From assembly GCA_003255025.1 (NCBI GenBank), contig QANY01007300.1, forward strand, positions 224,398 through 288,397: a stretch of DNA of 64,000 bases, read 5' to 3'. Of this stretch, positions 1 to 10,940 are shown piece by piece. Under the pieces are notes generated by a model. The model saw nothing but the letters and a program-made list of their open reading frames with translations, was not told where the DNA came from and ran no database searches. How positions within the stretch are numbered: the first letter of the stretch is position 1; each line of letters opens with the position of its first letter. Both the position numbers and the translations under genes were made by a program. Origin of the DNA: Datisca glomerata. Taxonomy: Eukaryota > Streptophyta > Magnoliopsida > Cucurbitales > Datiscaceae.

Positions 1-467
1 CTTTGCACAAAAACTATTTGGTTTCTGCAAGATTGACCAAGCTTGTTTAGCAAGTATAGCAATATTAAAGCATTCAATCTCCCTCAAACCCAAATCACCA
101 TTTTCTTTCCTAGTTTGAGCTTTATACATGGAATACGATCTGATACTTTGTTGCTCACCTTTCTTATTCCATCAGAGTTCCATAATAGCAGCCTGTAGAT
201 TATTATGTACCTTTACTGGTAGCTTAAAAATGGCCATTACATAACTAGGAAGAGCTTGAGCAATAGACTTCAGCAAGATCTCATTTCCTCCTCGAGATAA
301 CAACTTTTACTTCTACATGCCCGTTATAGATTCCATTTTTTCCAAGAGCATAGCATAAATAGAAGCTTTAGAATGCCCCCAATCAGTTGGTAAGCTTAGG
401 TAGTTACCAAGCAATGTAGCAATGGGAATACCCAACAGATTTGACAAACTCATTTGCTTTTAGACAT
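1..467 (-). pseudogene. LINE ORF2 post-RT region
   Basis: Translation of the minus strand gives segments typical of the region after the RT in plant LINEs: LLSRGGNEILLKSIAQALP, then an LGLREIECFN-like stretch, then AKQAWSILQKP. In related elements this leads to the zf-RVT zinc-binding domain, which would lie left of base 1. A stop cluster is present near 310. No separate ORF of useful length remains. Confidence 0.6.
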
Positions 468-1470
468 TCACATTTTTATTGTACCACATGCAACTCTTAG
501 CCATATTAATTTTTTGCCCAGTTGCACTACAGTATTTGATAAGCAGTCATAAAGAGAGGAGACCGAATTAACACTATCTTCACAAAAGAAAATGCTATCA
601 TCTGCAAAGAACATATGAGAGATAGGAGGGCAACTTCTCTTAATTTTAACAGCCTTAATGTTCCCATTTTTCACTTCATTTGAGATACATCTAGAGAGGC
701 GGTCTGCAATAAGGATAAATAGATAAGGTGATAAGGGGTCACCTTGTCTCAATCCTCTAGAAGGTTTATTGGGAAAAATGAGCCTTAATGTTACCAGACA
801 CATTATCGAATTGATGATCTTTTGATGAAAACCTAGCTTTTGGAGAAGGGTTTCAGAAAACTCCAATCCACTCTGTCATAGGCCTTTATCATGTCTGTTT
901 TTAGAGCAACAATCCCTTTCCTTCCTTCCTTTATTTTTTCTTTTAATGTGTAGGAAAACTTCTTATGCAACCAGAATGTTCTCTTAGATATGCCTGCCAC
1001 CGACAAAAGCACCCTGGACAGAAGAAATAATACTGTCAAGCAATGGTTTTATCCTATTTACTGATCTTTGAGTTGATTTTATTTGTGAAGTTGCATAAAG
1101 CTATGGGTCTGAAATGGGAAGGAACTTAAGGCTATTTGGCTTTAGGGATCAAGACAATGTTTGTCTCATTCATAGATTTGGGCATGTATACATTTTCAAA
1201 GAAATCAGAAACTGCACTTAAGAGATAACAGTTGAAAAGACTCCAGTGTTTTTGATAAAAGCATCCAGGCAGTCCATCAGGCCCTGGTGCCTTATCAGCA
1301 CCCAAAGAGAAAACTTCATTTTTAACCTCCTCCATAGTCACCTTCTTAATCAAATCAATATTCATTTCTGCAGAGATTGGCTTTTCATAATTGCTAAGAA
1401 CCCATGAGACATTTGAACAAGGCTCAACAGCAAAAATATCAGTAAAATAATCTCGGACAACACTTGTCAA
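468..1470 (-). pseudogene. LINE ORF2 reverse transcriptase, frameshifted
   Basis: Non-LTR reverse transcriptase (RVT_1 family) in three frames. 1470-1132 holds the N-terminal RT blocks, including APGPDGLPGCFYQKHW. 1039 to about 870 holds the DMIKAYDRVDW block with the first catalytic aspartate. 866-468 holds GLRQGDPLSPYLF and FADDSIFF. The catalytic pair is FADD rather than YADD, which is common in plant LINEs. The frame changes between 1132 and 1039 and again near 870, just after DRVDW. No functional enzyme can be made. The order and spacing of the RT blocks make the family assignment secure. Confidence 0.87.
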
Positions 1471-1590
1471 CTCTGAAGACTTATCTACCCATATTCCATA
1501 TGGATTTTTAATACTGGAAATCTAATTCTGGTCTCTTCTTCTCAAAATTGAGTTGTGGAAAAATCTAGTATTCTTTTCTCCATATCTCAA

Positions 1591-2145
1591 CTAAGACAGT
1601 TTAGCTCTTTGACATATCTCCTCCTTCCATATATTGGCTAACTTGAGTTTGAGAGCATTTATTTCTTCCCAATCTCCCTGATCCCCATCCTTAAGTTCTT
1701 TCAATATGAGTTTAATGTTTTCAATCTCCAGTTGAGGATTACCTCTCAGTTGTCTACTCCAAGTTTTCAGTTTAGATTTGCATTTTTTCAATTTTGCAAT
1801 GAGGTTTGACATTCCTCCATTCACGCTTCTAACCGCATAACCTTTAGCAATTTTCTCATTGTAATCCTCTTCTAGTAGCCCTTTATTCTCAAACTTGAAC
1901 TCCTCGCCATTCCTAAAACTCCCAGACAAGGTGACTACCAACATGTTATGATCTGAGTCTACATTTGGGGGAACCATAACTTCAATATCAAGAAATAAAT
2001 TCAAAGCTGCATGATTTGCCAACATTCTGTCTAACATCTCCTGTATAAAGTCAGAACCACATCTTCCATTTCTCCATGTATAAAAACACCCTTTTGAGGG
2101 GATTTTAAAAACTTCAAAATTTTCCTCTTTTGAAATCAAATTCAA
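1591..2145 (-). pseudogene. LINE ORF2 fragment: endonuclease C-terminus and linker
   Basis: An open stretch of 184 residues. Near its start it carries the plant LINE signature CFYTWRNGR followed by an LDRMLAN segment, then a VDSDHNML segment. The SDH is the conserved end of the apurinic-type endonuclease domain, which nicks the target DNA to prime reverse transcription. The remainder is the charged linker that precedes the RT domain. The catalytic N-terminal half of the endonuclease is missing. Going on toward lower coordinates, the same frame meets stops near 1591 and near 1520 before the RT begins, so it is a pseudogene fragment. Confidence 0.8.
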
Positions 2146-2158
2146 GAAATTAATGTAA

Positions 2159-2479
2159 CCTATTATTATTTTTGTGGATGATATTATTTAGAGTTTGTCT
2201 CGCGATTTTTTCTTTCACTCTCAGAAATTTAGGATAAACATCTAGGATAAAAATTTAGGATAAAAATCCCAACAAATTCGATAACAGTCTATTGGCTTTT
2301 GAAGTTTGTTTCACTTATTCCTCTGTTATTCAACTTCTGCTTTTGTAGACCTCGATTAAGGCTTTTTGTGACCCTCGCTTTGATCCATGGCCATGCACTA
2401 ACTGAACTTAGAACTCTTCTTCTTCTTCAACTTTGGAAACCTTCTGATGATGAAAACTTTTCTGTGCATCCCTTACTTT
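2159..2479. other. Intergenic, no gene seen
   Basis: AT-rich sequence between the LINE break and a separate LINE fragment. It contains the short direct repeat TTAGGATAAA (about 2228-2268). No convincing coding signal. Confidence 0.4.
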
Positions 2480-2620
2480 GCCCTCTTTGATTCTAAGTCC
2501 AACGTGAGATGGAAGAGACTAGTTTGGTTCCCTTCTTTCATATTAAAGTGCAGCATTTCCAGGCTTGCTTTTCACAATAAGCTTTCAACTGTGGATAGTG
2601 TTGCAAGATGGAGACCTAGT
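2480..2620 (+). pseudogene. LINE zf-RVT fragment, plus strand
   Basis: Plus-strand translation contains RWKRLVWFPSFILKCS followed by LAFHNKLSTVD. This matches the start of the zf-RVT domain (PF13966) found C-terminal to the RT in plant LINEs, where the usual pattern is a (K)LVWF...PK...LAI.NRLST.D run. The zinc-ligand half that should follow is not recognisable. It is on the opposite strand to the LINE at 1-2158, so it is a different insertion or a captured fragment. Confidence 0.5.
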
Positions 2621-3228
2621 ACAAGGCAACCTTTTGATTCTGTGCAGATGGTCTTGAAACAGCGAAGCATCCCTTTCTTCTCTGCAGGGTAACCCAAAAC
2701 GTTTTGTCAGCACATATGGACAAGTGCAACCTCCTTGTAGAGGAAACTTCTTGGCCACACCTCGCAACTAGGTTGCTCTCTCAACAACCATGAAAGTGCC
2801 GCAGTCAACTCTCTTTAACTAGCTTTCACGTGCTTTATGTAAATGTAAGGCTTGAGAAAAACTGTAGAATTTTTAGGGAAAGTATAGAGATTTGTTTGTT
2901 CTCTAGGGATCATCTCTGGATGGTTAGGGATAGACAACGGTTTGTCCACAAGATACCTAGGGATAGTTTTAATATCCAACTTAAAGAAGCCTGGGGCCTA
3001 TGCATCTCCATTTTTTAAAGTAGGTAATCCTTAGTACTTTATGCCTTCCTTTTGTTCTGTTTAACACATGTTTAGTTCCCTTTTGCTTCATAGGGTATGC
3101 CCCTTATATAGTTGTACCTCATTTGAATTTATGTCTTTCTTATTTATCGAAAAATCTTCTTTCCTCTCCAAATCCGCATCTATTCGTTACTTATATTTAT
3201 CAAATTTAAATTATAATTTAGAAACATG
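2621..3228. other. Intergenic, no gene seen
   Basis: No recognisable domain. Short open frames near 2830-3018 have no family signature and no promoter context. I see nothing firm here. Confidence 0.4.
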
Positions 3229-3417
3229 CGTTAGGTAAGCAACCAAAGTCTCACATTGGTTAGAAGCGGAGAGAATCATGAGTTTATAAGTATGAAAAAT
3301 ATATGCATAGATATGAGGCCTTTTGGGTAGAGTCCAAAAGGAAAGTCGTACTCGCCTAGGCCCTAAATGAAAGATATCACACTAATGTAGAGATATGTAG
3401 GGTCCATTGTCCTAAGA
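3229..3417 (+). repeat. TRIM 5' LTR
   Basis: 189 bp, equal in length to the repeat at 3763-3951 and roughly three quarters identical by eye. Shared blocks include CAACCAAAGTCTCA, ATCATGAGTTTATAAG and ATATCACACTAATGT. The first base of the canonical TG is mutated. Confidence 0.85.
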
Positions 3418-3419
3418 AG

Positions 3420-3430
3420 TGGTACCAGAG
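3420..3430 (+). other. TRIM primer binding site
   Basis: TGGTACCAGAG begins two bases after the 5' LTR. It differs by one base from the TGGTATCAGAG core complementary to the 3' end of plant initiator tRNA-Met. Confidence 0.75.
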
Positions 3431-3753
3431 TCATTCCCCGGACTTAGCCAAGTGGTTGAAATCTTCAGATGTTCGATTGACTCACAATAGATCTGTGTTT
3501 CAGCTCAATACATATGGTTGTGTTCTAGTGCTTCGTGTAAGGCGTGTGTCCCAACGCGATGGAGGGTAGTTGACCTAGATAGAGCATTCTCTCGCGACTC
3601 TCCAATGCTTCATATAAGCCGTGTGACCAAACATAGTGAAAAAGAGTTGACCTCGATGGAGCTAGGATCCTTCACAGTAAAGAAGATGGACGAGTGAATG
3701 ATCGTTTAAGTAGTGGTTTGAACCATTACGAATATTGTTATGGTTCTTTGTCT

Positions 3754-3762
3754 GGGGAGGAT
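3754..3762 (+). other. TRIM polypurine tract
   Basis: GGGGAGGAT directly abuts the 3' LTR, the expected place for plus-strand priming. Confidence 0.6.
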
Positions 3763-3951
3763 TGTTAGGTATGCAACCAAAGTCTCATATTGGTTAGAAG
3801 TGAGGAGGATCATGAGTTTATAAGCAAGAATAATATCTTCATTGACATCAAGCCTTTTGGTTAGAGTCCGGAAGAAAAATCGTGTAAGGCTAGACTCAAA
3901 GCGGACAATATCACACTAATGTGAAGATATGTGAGATTTATTATCCTAACA
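3763..3951 (+). repeat. TRIM 3' LTR
   Basis: 189 bp with intact TGTTAGG...CCTAACA termini. This is the better-preserved of the two copies. Confidence 0.87.
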
Positions 3952-4053
3952 ACTAGTTGATGCTTGGATTCATTTGTTCTGAGTAATAGGTGAATGTGTT
4001 TAAACCACTAGACAGAGCCTAGGCCCCATTAGAAAGGAGCCTTAAATTTTAAA

Positions 4054-4460
4054 TAGGGGTGTGCAGAATTTTTATGAACCGACCGAACCGAACCGAATCA
4101 AACTGAACTGAATCGGTTCGGTCGATTCTTTTTCTATGGTAATTATAATCGGTTCGGTTAATTTAAGTAACCGAATTTTTGGTTTAATTATATTTTACAA
4201 CAAACATGTAATCGTCTTCGAACCGATTACAACTATTTTTAATATACATATATAAATTAGACATAAATTATTAAAAACTTAATGAATTAGACATATATTA
4301 TTAAAATTTGTCATAATTATCAATTAGACATATATATTAATTGTGATGAGTGTGATATTTTTAATTTAATAATTTTTGCTATTTTTTTAGAAATTTTATA
4401 ACTGTAGCCGAACCGTTACAAGTAATCGAACCGAACCGATTATTTCAGTTTCATTCGGTT
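4054..4460. mobile_element. hAT-type MITE-like element, degenerate
   Basis: Begins TAGGGGTGTGCAG, the terminal motif of hAT-type MITEs also seen at 5306 and 26752. It carries many ACCGAACCG / CGGTTCGG subterminal repeats in both orientations, at 4080-4165 and 4408-4463. Sequence matching the 10085-10254 copy resumes at 4466, which sets the right edge near 4460. The right terminal repeat is too decayed to give an exact end, and no clean 8-bp duplication is seen. Confidence 0.5.
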
Positions 4461-4644
4461 CGATTATTTTGTTTTGTTCATTCGAATCTATGAACCACCT
4501 GTGCTTGAATGTCATCATACAAGTATTATCAAACATACTTTTAGATAAATTTAAAGAAATGGGCTTTCATCCGGACTAGTCATGTAAGAAAATTGTAAAC
4601 TCTTTGAGTTAGATTTAATTTCTCTTACAGTAAATTATTCTATT

Positions 4645-4652
<8 letters not shown>

Positions 4653-4696
<44 letters not shown>
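4653..4696. repeat. (AT)n microsatellite
   Basis: Uninterrupted AT dinucleotide run of about 22 units. Confidence 0.95.
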
Positions 4697-4701
<5 letters not shown>

Positions 4702-5305
4702 TTAAATTATAATTCAAAATCAGGTTAGTGACTTGAATTCATTTTCTAGAGGAATAGACGGAGGTGTTCAAATCACTAGACATGACCTATGACCCCATTA
4801 GAAAGGGGTCCCAAATTTTAAATTTTCACCTTTTATTTTAAGGCCATTCAAGATGGGTCTCTTTCTTTCCTCCCATTTTTTCTTGGACTAAAGTAAGGGG
4901 TCTTCTTACAATCTCTCATTTTTAGCCCTACTTTAACTTTTTTTCCCAACATTCACTAAAGTAGAGGTATAATTAGTTCGGTTCGGTTTAAATTAGAGGG
5001 TCTTAAAAAACCAAACCGCACATACGATTTTTTACAAAAGGAAACCGAACTGAAACGAACATAATCTCAAATGAACTGAACCGTATCGTGAAAAATTATA
5101 AAAATCAAACTGAACCGAACCATGAAATATGTAGAATAAATTTTTTAAAATCTCAATCTCAATCTTAAATAAAGCCTTACAGACATATTAAAAAAAATAG
5201 TTTTCAATATCAACGAAAACCAAATTCCTAGAAAATTCCTAATAGATAAAAAATTTGGGAAGAAATATATACACAGTATATTTATAAGGAGTCATATATT
5301 TTTAG

Positions 5306-8300
5306 TAGGGGTGTTCAACGGTCGGTCTGGTCAAATTATTGGAGGAAAATAAGACCAAAATGAAAATAATGGTCCTCCATATAAGGAGACTAAATCAACC
5401 AAGAAACTACAAAAAAATCCGAACCGACTAGACTGAACTTCAACGGTCAGTCTGGTCGGGTATTACGGTCTTAGACAAAGTTTCTCAATAAACTCTAGTT
5501 TGACAAGAATTTTGTATTGCAGATACACAATACAAAGAAATGGAACATAAACACAAGTGATATAGATCTAGAGTATATAACATAAACATAAACACAAGTT
5601 GATATTGATATAGAAGTTGCAGAATATAGAACATAAATACAACATTACGCAGAAATGGAAAATACCTAGTAATGGAAAAATGACAGAAATGAGAAAGAGA
5701 AAAATATAGAACAACATTGCAGTTCTAGAATCCTACTCAAGTGTCAAGGCGACGAGGGGCTAGAGACGTTGAGGCGAGATTGGGTGTTCACGGTCAGTTT
5801 CTTATTCAGGCGAGAGGGAGAGCGATTGTAGGCAGAGGGAGACTGAAACGTCAGAAGGAGAGCGACTGTAGGTAGAGAGAGACTAGAAGAAGAAGGAAGC
5901 GACTGTAGGTAGAGGCCAGAAGGAGACTGAATGAAGAAAGGAGGCGACTGTACGAAGAAGAAAGAAGCGTTTGATTTCTTCTTCAGGCAAGATTTGAGAG
6001 GGAGACTGGATGAAGGACAAAAATGAAAGACAAGAATCCTACATGGATGAAGAAGGAGGCCTCACAAGAGGGAGAGGGAGGCGTGGCGAGAGGGATTGAG
6101 GGAGATGGAGAGTGTAACACCCAAACTAATTTTGCTTTTAATTATTAATTGTTGTATCAAATTGTCTTGATTAATTGATTTATTATTTAATATCAATTTA
6201 TTGAAAGTTCTGTTGAGAATTGCTTCGAGATGCTCTAACGACTCAAATGTGCTTAAGATAATTTTTTTACTAATTGATATTTGTTTCTCATAAGTGTTTA
6301 TGCATTCTATATTAATGACTTGATTATGTCCTTTTAAATAAAGATAAGATTTGTACTATTAAGTAATTGGGTTATTTTCTTGATGTATGTTCTATGTGCG
6401 TAGATGGTAAAAAAATGATTTGGCAAGATATTGGGTGGATAATATCACAATTTATTTGGGCTTCTAAAATTTGACTCTATTAGGCTTCTAAAATTTACCC
6501 TAAAGTCTCTATTTAAATAGTCTAGCTTACACATTTAGGAGACCGCTATTGATCTTATAAGCAAATTACACAAGGCGTTTGGTCAATTGACGTTCATAAC
6601 ACATTCTCTTTGCCCCTTTGCCGCAAAGTTCTTCGATTCGTTGTGCCTTACATTAAGAAGAATTATTATTTTCTACAGTTGAAGAAGAAAGTCTCAATAT
6701 TGGTAAGAGTTGAATTCCTTATTTTATTTGGGAAAACAAAATATCAGTATTTTGTGTATTTAACTCTCTTATGAAAACCAGTTTTGTTTCAAAAATTAGA
6801 AATTTACAGAAACGAATCAATTGATTACTGTTACATCGATTGGTTAGATATCATAAGTGTGGAATAGGATAATACCGTAGTGTTTTGAAAATTCTGTATA
6901 TACTTGTTATTTTGACGAAATTGAAGAGTTATAAATACTTTTGGTGGATTATGAATGGAGTAATTGAGAAGCTATGCTATTGTGTAAAAACTTGGACTTT
7001 TGGTGATTAAACATTGTTTTGTACCTTGAAATAGATTTACACAGCAAAAAGTAATCAAATTGCTATATTGTGAATGCATATAGTTTTCAAAACTTCGCGA
7101 TCGTTTACAAGTTTATATCAATGTTTATTGTTGCATAAGCATTACTATAATCTATTGATATTTTTATCTTCAATGGAATCATTATTGTTTTAATGTCAAT
7201 ATATGTTCTTCTCTTCTAGATTAGAGTGTTTAAAAGGGTTGTTCAAATATGCTTTGATTTGTCAAAGAGTAGTTTTATGTGTGAGTAGATAGATTACAAA
7301 GTTAATAAGAAGAAATTATGTGCATACTGTTTTAAAACTGAAATTTTTTTACTTAAATTCTTACTCAAACTGAAATCACTGGACTCATATTGATTTATTT
7401 AAATGGGTTTACATGTGCGTTTGATTGGTGTAATTGACTTTTGATATTGGGCTAAAGCATGTAATTATGTTTGATTATTTAAAAGTTGAATTTCATTGAC
7501 ACTTCCTATACGGCATTATAATAAAACTTGTAACTATGATAATTTCTTCATTTGCTTGGAACGTGAGCTTAATAACGAGTCTATATGGGAAGTGTTTGAG
7601 ATGTTTACTTCATGATCTAATATTCTTATTTTTAAGCTCTCCATACTTGTTTTTAACAAGTTTTAATTTAAGATATCACAACGAATATTGTTTGACTTTG
7701 TAATTGCCTTCTATGATTATGTGAAATTGATAAAAGATTTTAATGTGTAAAGCTTAATAGTTTTGGCATTGTGAGCGTTGACAACTCGAAATATTCTCTA
7801 ATCAATTACTTTAGTTAAGGACACCAAGTAAGTAAAATTTTATGCATACTTTAATATTTGTAAACTTTGATGTTGAATTGATTTATCATTGTGCCGTTGC
7901 TCGATATTATGTTTAATTGTATTTTTTTATTATTATGTTATCTGTGGTGTATTGTATTGTAATGTTAATGATTATAAATATGTTCATACCTATACATGAC
8001 GGTTTGTAGTATGAATATCATCAATTAAATAAAAGTTTAAACATCTGGTGTGTGTTTATGCCATGAAAGACGTGAATAAAAAATGGGACGCGGGGACTGG
8101 CGGACCCGATAATGGTTAATGATTAATGTGAATGGATGATCGTTTGGTTTGTTCAACGATACAATGTGAATAAATAATCGTTTGACTTGTCTAGCGATAT
8201 AATGTGAACGGATGATACTACCAGGGCTCGATAGTCGAACATGTTCCGTAATAGTGGCCCACGAATAAAGAAAAAAAATGAATGCAATGAAAATAGTAAA

Positions 8301-9214
8301 GAAATGAATGTGACAAGTTTGTATGGAAAGATAGTAATGAATAATGTAAAATGAAAGCAAATGTAATAAAGTTATAAATGATCTATAATTGTATATTTCA
8401 AACACAAATGTTTTAAAATGGAATTGGATGCGCATGTGTTTACTGAGTATGTGTAAGATTTTACTTACTGGGTTTTAGCTCATTCTATTGTTTCTTAATT
8501 GAAGAGTAATTGCGGGAGGACACCTTGTGGGCGAACTCGACTCAGTAGAATATTTTGAATAAGGATTTCAAACAATTACTTTATGATTAATGATTCTTAT
8601 TTGGACGATTTTACTTAAAATTATTGGTGGTTATTTGATTAAGTTTCCGCTGTAAAATTTTTATTATTTAAGTACTTCGAATTTAATATTATTTAAATTT
8701 AATTTGAGACTTTTGTTTAAGTAAAGATTTAAATTGAACTATGTCTTTCATATTTAATGTTTAATTAATGTTAAAGAAGATAGCACTTTCTAAATTATAA
8801 TCAACAAAGTATCTTAGTTTGGGGGTTACAGAGAGGGAGGCGTTGCGACTGCAAAATGGACTGAGGGAGAGGGAGAGGGAGAGTGAGGCGTCGTTTCTAT
8901 GAGAAGGACTAAGGGGGAGGGAGAGGGAGGCATCATTTCTGGTTCTGCGAGAGGGGCTGAGGGAGAGGGAGAGGCAATTGAGGGAGAGGGAGAGGCAACT
9001 GAGGGAGACGGAGGCGTCTATGAGCTGTAACCTAAAAAAGAAATTTACACACACACATACACACATACGGTCGGTTTGGTCGGTTCAGTTTAGAATGAAC
9101 TGAAATTCGAGAGGACCGAGCCAACCATATATGAGAAAAAAACAGTCCAAACCGTTCAACTTTGGATCGGTCCAGATCAGATTAAACGGTCTGGATGGTT
9201 TTTGAACACTCCTA
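5306..9214. mobile_element. Younger non-autonomous hAT-type element, middle layer
   Basis: Left end TAGGGGTGTTCAACGG. The right end read on the other strand is TAGGAGTGTTCAA. The flanks carry a perfect 8-bp duplication ATTTTTAG at 5298-5305 and 9215-9222, the hAT hallmark. Subterminal GGTCGGTCTGGTC-type repeats occur at both ends. The interior left of the LTR insertion has purine-rich copies of a GCGACTGTAGGTAGAG motif (about 5828-5950), and GA-rich sequence continues right of it. No transposase ORF. Removing the solo LTR leaves about 1.2 kb. Confidence 0.87.
6113..8830. mobile_element. Solo LTR, Ty3/gypsy Tekay/Del-like, 2718 bp
   Basis: Begins TGTAACACCCAAACTAA and ends TTAGTTTGGGGGTTACA, so it has TG...CA termini with a 17-bp inverted match differing at one base. 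It is flanked by an exact 5-bp duplication GAGAG (6108-6112 and 8831-8835). The TGTAACACCC start, an ACTGGGTTTTAGCTC motif (8458-8472) and a TTTCCGCTGTAAAA motif (8644-8657) are what Tekay/Del LTRs look like as I know the family. No PBS, PPT or coding sequence is present, as expected after LTR-LTR recombination. The orientation is inferred as plus from the late TTCCGC block, but not proven. Confidence 0.82.
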
Positions 9215-9434
9215 ATTTTTAGGTAAAATATATATACAATATATTTTTTATGTATTAACGCAGTTCAGTTCGGTTCAATGGAGTTTTCTTATAAAAATCG
9301 CAAATCAAACCACAAAATTTTTGCTAATTTGTAATTGGACTGAACGACAAAAAATGCTCAAACTGACCGAATCAGTGTGATTCTGTTCGGTTCGATCAAT
9401 TTTGTCGGTTTGTGCGGCTTTGCTTACACCTCTA

Positions 9435-10731
9435 TACTTAAGGATACACTTTTTAATGTTTACTAATAAAGGATAACTACTTCTAACTTTTTATTTTAAG
9501 TAACATGAAGAGGTTGTAAATTTTATTTAATTCGCAATAGTAGAAATCCAAGAATTCCTTAGTTTTAACTTTTGTAAACATAATTTTCTAATATTAGTTA
9601 TTTATATTTATTTTGATATGAAAATACTAGAGAAGCTTTAGTGACAAAATTATTACTCAAAATAAATTAATACAATCATTAAAGGCTTATAGAAAATTAT
9701 TGACACTTTCTAGTAATTATTTTTCAGGAATAAATTTTTGGTATTAAAATTAACTACTCATATCTACTATTTGTCCAACATAAAAAATTGAATAAATTAC
9801 TAAATTGTTAATTAAAAAGGTAGATAAACCAAAGTTGATAACAAAATTGCTCAATAATCTACCTCAAAAAATCAAGAAGAATTATCTTGTAATAATAAGT
9901 GACTTCGCAAAAGCAATTTAATGTAAAATGATGATATTTTTTTGAGAAAAAAGTTTACCTAGGATCTCGATCATGTTGAGCCGTCCCCTACCACTAGACT
10001 AACTTTTACTTGTCAAAATATATTACGTACTCGAACCAGATCTTTTGTACATTCATTGTAAAGGCGATTGCTTCAAATTTTAATATTTTGTTTTGTTCAT
10101 TCGAAATCATTTACCAGCTGTGCTTGAATGTCATCATACAAGTATTATAAAAAAAATATTCTTAGTTATATTTAAAAAAATTGGCTTTCATCAGAGTAGC
10201 CATTTAAGAAAATTATATATAAAAAAGTCTTTGAACCAGATTTAATTTCTCTCATTGTCAACCTCTTTCTATCATATCTTCTAAAATTTCTCCCTCAAAA
10301 CAAATATTCTCTCTCATATATTTTTCCCTCTCTTACATAATTTTTGGAGATTCCCTCTCTCCATTATCCTAAAATTTTTCTTTTCTCTGAATAATTTTTT
10401 AAAGTGTGTTCTTCTCCTCTCTCCCAAAAATTTCAAGACCTCATCATATATAAATATAGACACACACAGAGTCGTGTGTACGCACACATATATATGATTA
10501 CTATATATAGCATATGTAATAATATATATTCTTAAAAAATGTATATATACTACTACTCATGAAGAAACATTTCTCAATTGTTTCAAAATCTCCCCCCCCC
10601 CCTCCTTCCTAGTATATTTGAAAATTTTCTCTCTTCCACCCAAAATTTTCAATTTTTTTCTCTATTATCTCACCGTCAGTTGTAATTAAAACAAAAAGAG
10701 ATAAATAAGAAAGAAAAGCTTGTTGGATTCT
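9435..10731. other. Intergenic, repeat-derived
   Basis: No gene found. 10085-10254 is a diverged direct copy of 4466-4628. It is followed by pyrimidine-rich sequence, a short CA/TA microsatellite (about 10458-10520) and a C10-like run near 10592. Confidence 0.5.
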
Positions 10732-10940
10732 AAATCATTATCGGTATAAACCGTATCTCAATAAAATTCAAGATCTCATGTTGAACACATCAAGAATCAA
10801 ATCAATATAGAGCGGAAGCGTACCTGAATCCATGATGATAGATCACTGTTTGGTGCCAAGCGGTTGACACCTAGATCTACACGATTCTCTATCTGAGAGT
10901 CCCATTTGATAAAGTCTCTCAGTTTTCTCTCTAACGATGA
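10732..10940 (-). mobile_element. Possible copia LTR fragment cut by the Tat LTR
   Basis: Read on the minus strand this stretch ends GAATCCAACA and includes TCAGGTACGCTTCCGC, a pattern resembling the 3' part of some plant copia LTRs. It is cut at 10941, where the Tat LTR begins. No second end is visible, so the call is tentative. Confidence 0.35.

Larger units (their letters stand above)
1..2158 (-). mobile_element. L1-type LINE, 5'-truncated, 3' end outside window
   Basis: On the minus strand the order is endonuclease C-terminus, linker, reverse transcriptase, then the post-RT segment running off the window at base 1. This is the ORF2 order of plant L1-type LINEs. Homology stops abruptly near 2158, inside the endonuclease, so ORF1 and most of the endonuclease are missing. 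5' truncation of this kind is usual for target-primed reverse transcription. Several in-frame stops and at least one frameshift show that the copy is dead. The poly(A) tail and target duplication cannot be seen because the 3' end is off the window. Confidence 0.85.
3229..3951 (+). mobile_element. TRIM (terminal-repeat retrotransposon in miniature), 723 bp
   Basis: Two direct repeats of 189 bp each (3229-3417 and 3763-3951) flank a 345-bp interior with no coding capacity. The right repeat starts TGTTAGG and ends CCTAACA. The left has CGTTAGG and CCTAAGA through point changes. Right after the left repeat lies TGGTACCAGAG, close to the initiator-tRNA-Met primer binding site. A purine-rich GGGGAGGAT directly precedes the right repeat. 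LTR, PBS, short interior, PPT, LTR is the definition of a TRIM. The flanking pentamers (ACATG and ACTAG) differ, and the LTRs are clearly diverged, so the insertion is old. Replication would need proteins from an autonomous element. Confidence 0.87.
3952..4961. other. Intergenic with local duplications and a MITE
   Basis: No gene. A 65-70 bp stretch at about 3985-4053 (AACCACTAGACAGAGCC...CCCATTAGAAAGGAGCC) recurs at about 4755-4822. The stretch 4466-4628 recurs about 5.6 kb away at 10085-10254. A hAT-type MITE-like insertion (4054 to about 4460) and an AT microsatellite lie inside. Confidence 0.6.
4962..9434. mobile_element. Older hAT-type element, outer layer of a nest
   Basis: Left end TAGAGGTATAA leads into TTCGGTTCGG. 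The right end, on the opposite strand, reads TAGAGGTGTAAGC leading into repeats of the same GAACCG kind. The flanking octamers CACTAAAG (4954-4961) and TACTTAAG (9435-9442) match at 6 of 8, fitting a decayed 8-bp hAT target duplication. Without its inserts the element is only about 560 bp. No transposase is present, so it is non-autonomous. Confidence 0.6.

Noticed and set aside
8037..8435. 132-residue minus-strand frame
   Set aside because: Lies inside the solo LTR and shows no domain; AT-rich LTRs often give such frames by chance.
6113..8830. Cut-and-paste DNA transposon with 17-bp inverted ends
   Set aside because: The ends are near-perfect inverted repeats, but TG...CA termini, a 5-bp duplication and LTR-type motifs fit a solo LTR better.
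8761..9066. 101-residue minus-strand frame rich in SLSLS
   Set aside because: Arises from GA-rich DNA of the hAT element, and it crosses the solo-LTR edge at 8830.
10825..10910. C/D-box snoRNA-like ATGATGA...CTGA spacing
   Set aside because: The boxes are about 66 bases apart, but the flanking sequences cannot pair into a terminal stem. Likely chance within an LTR fragment.
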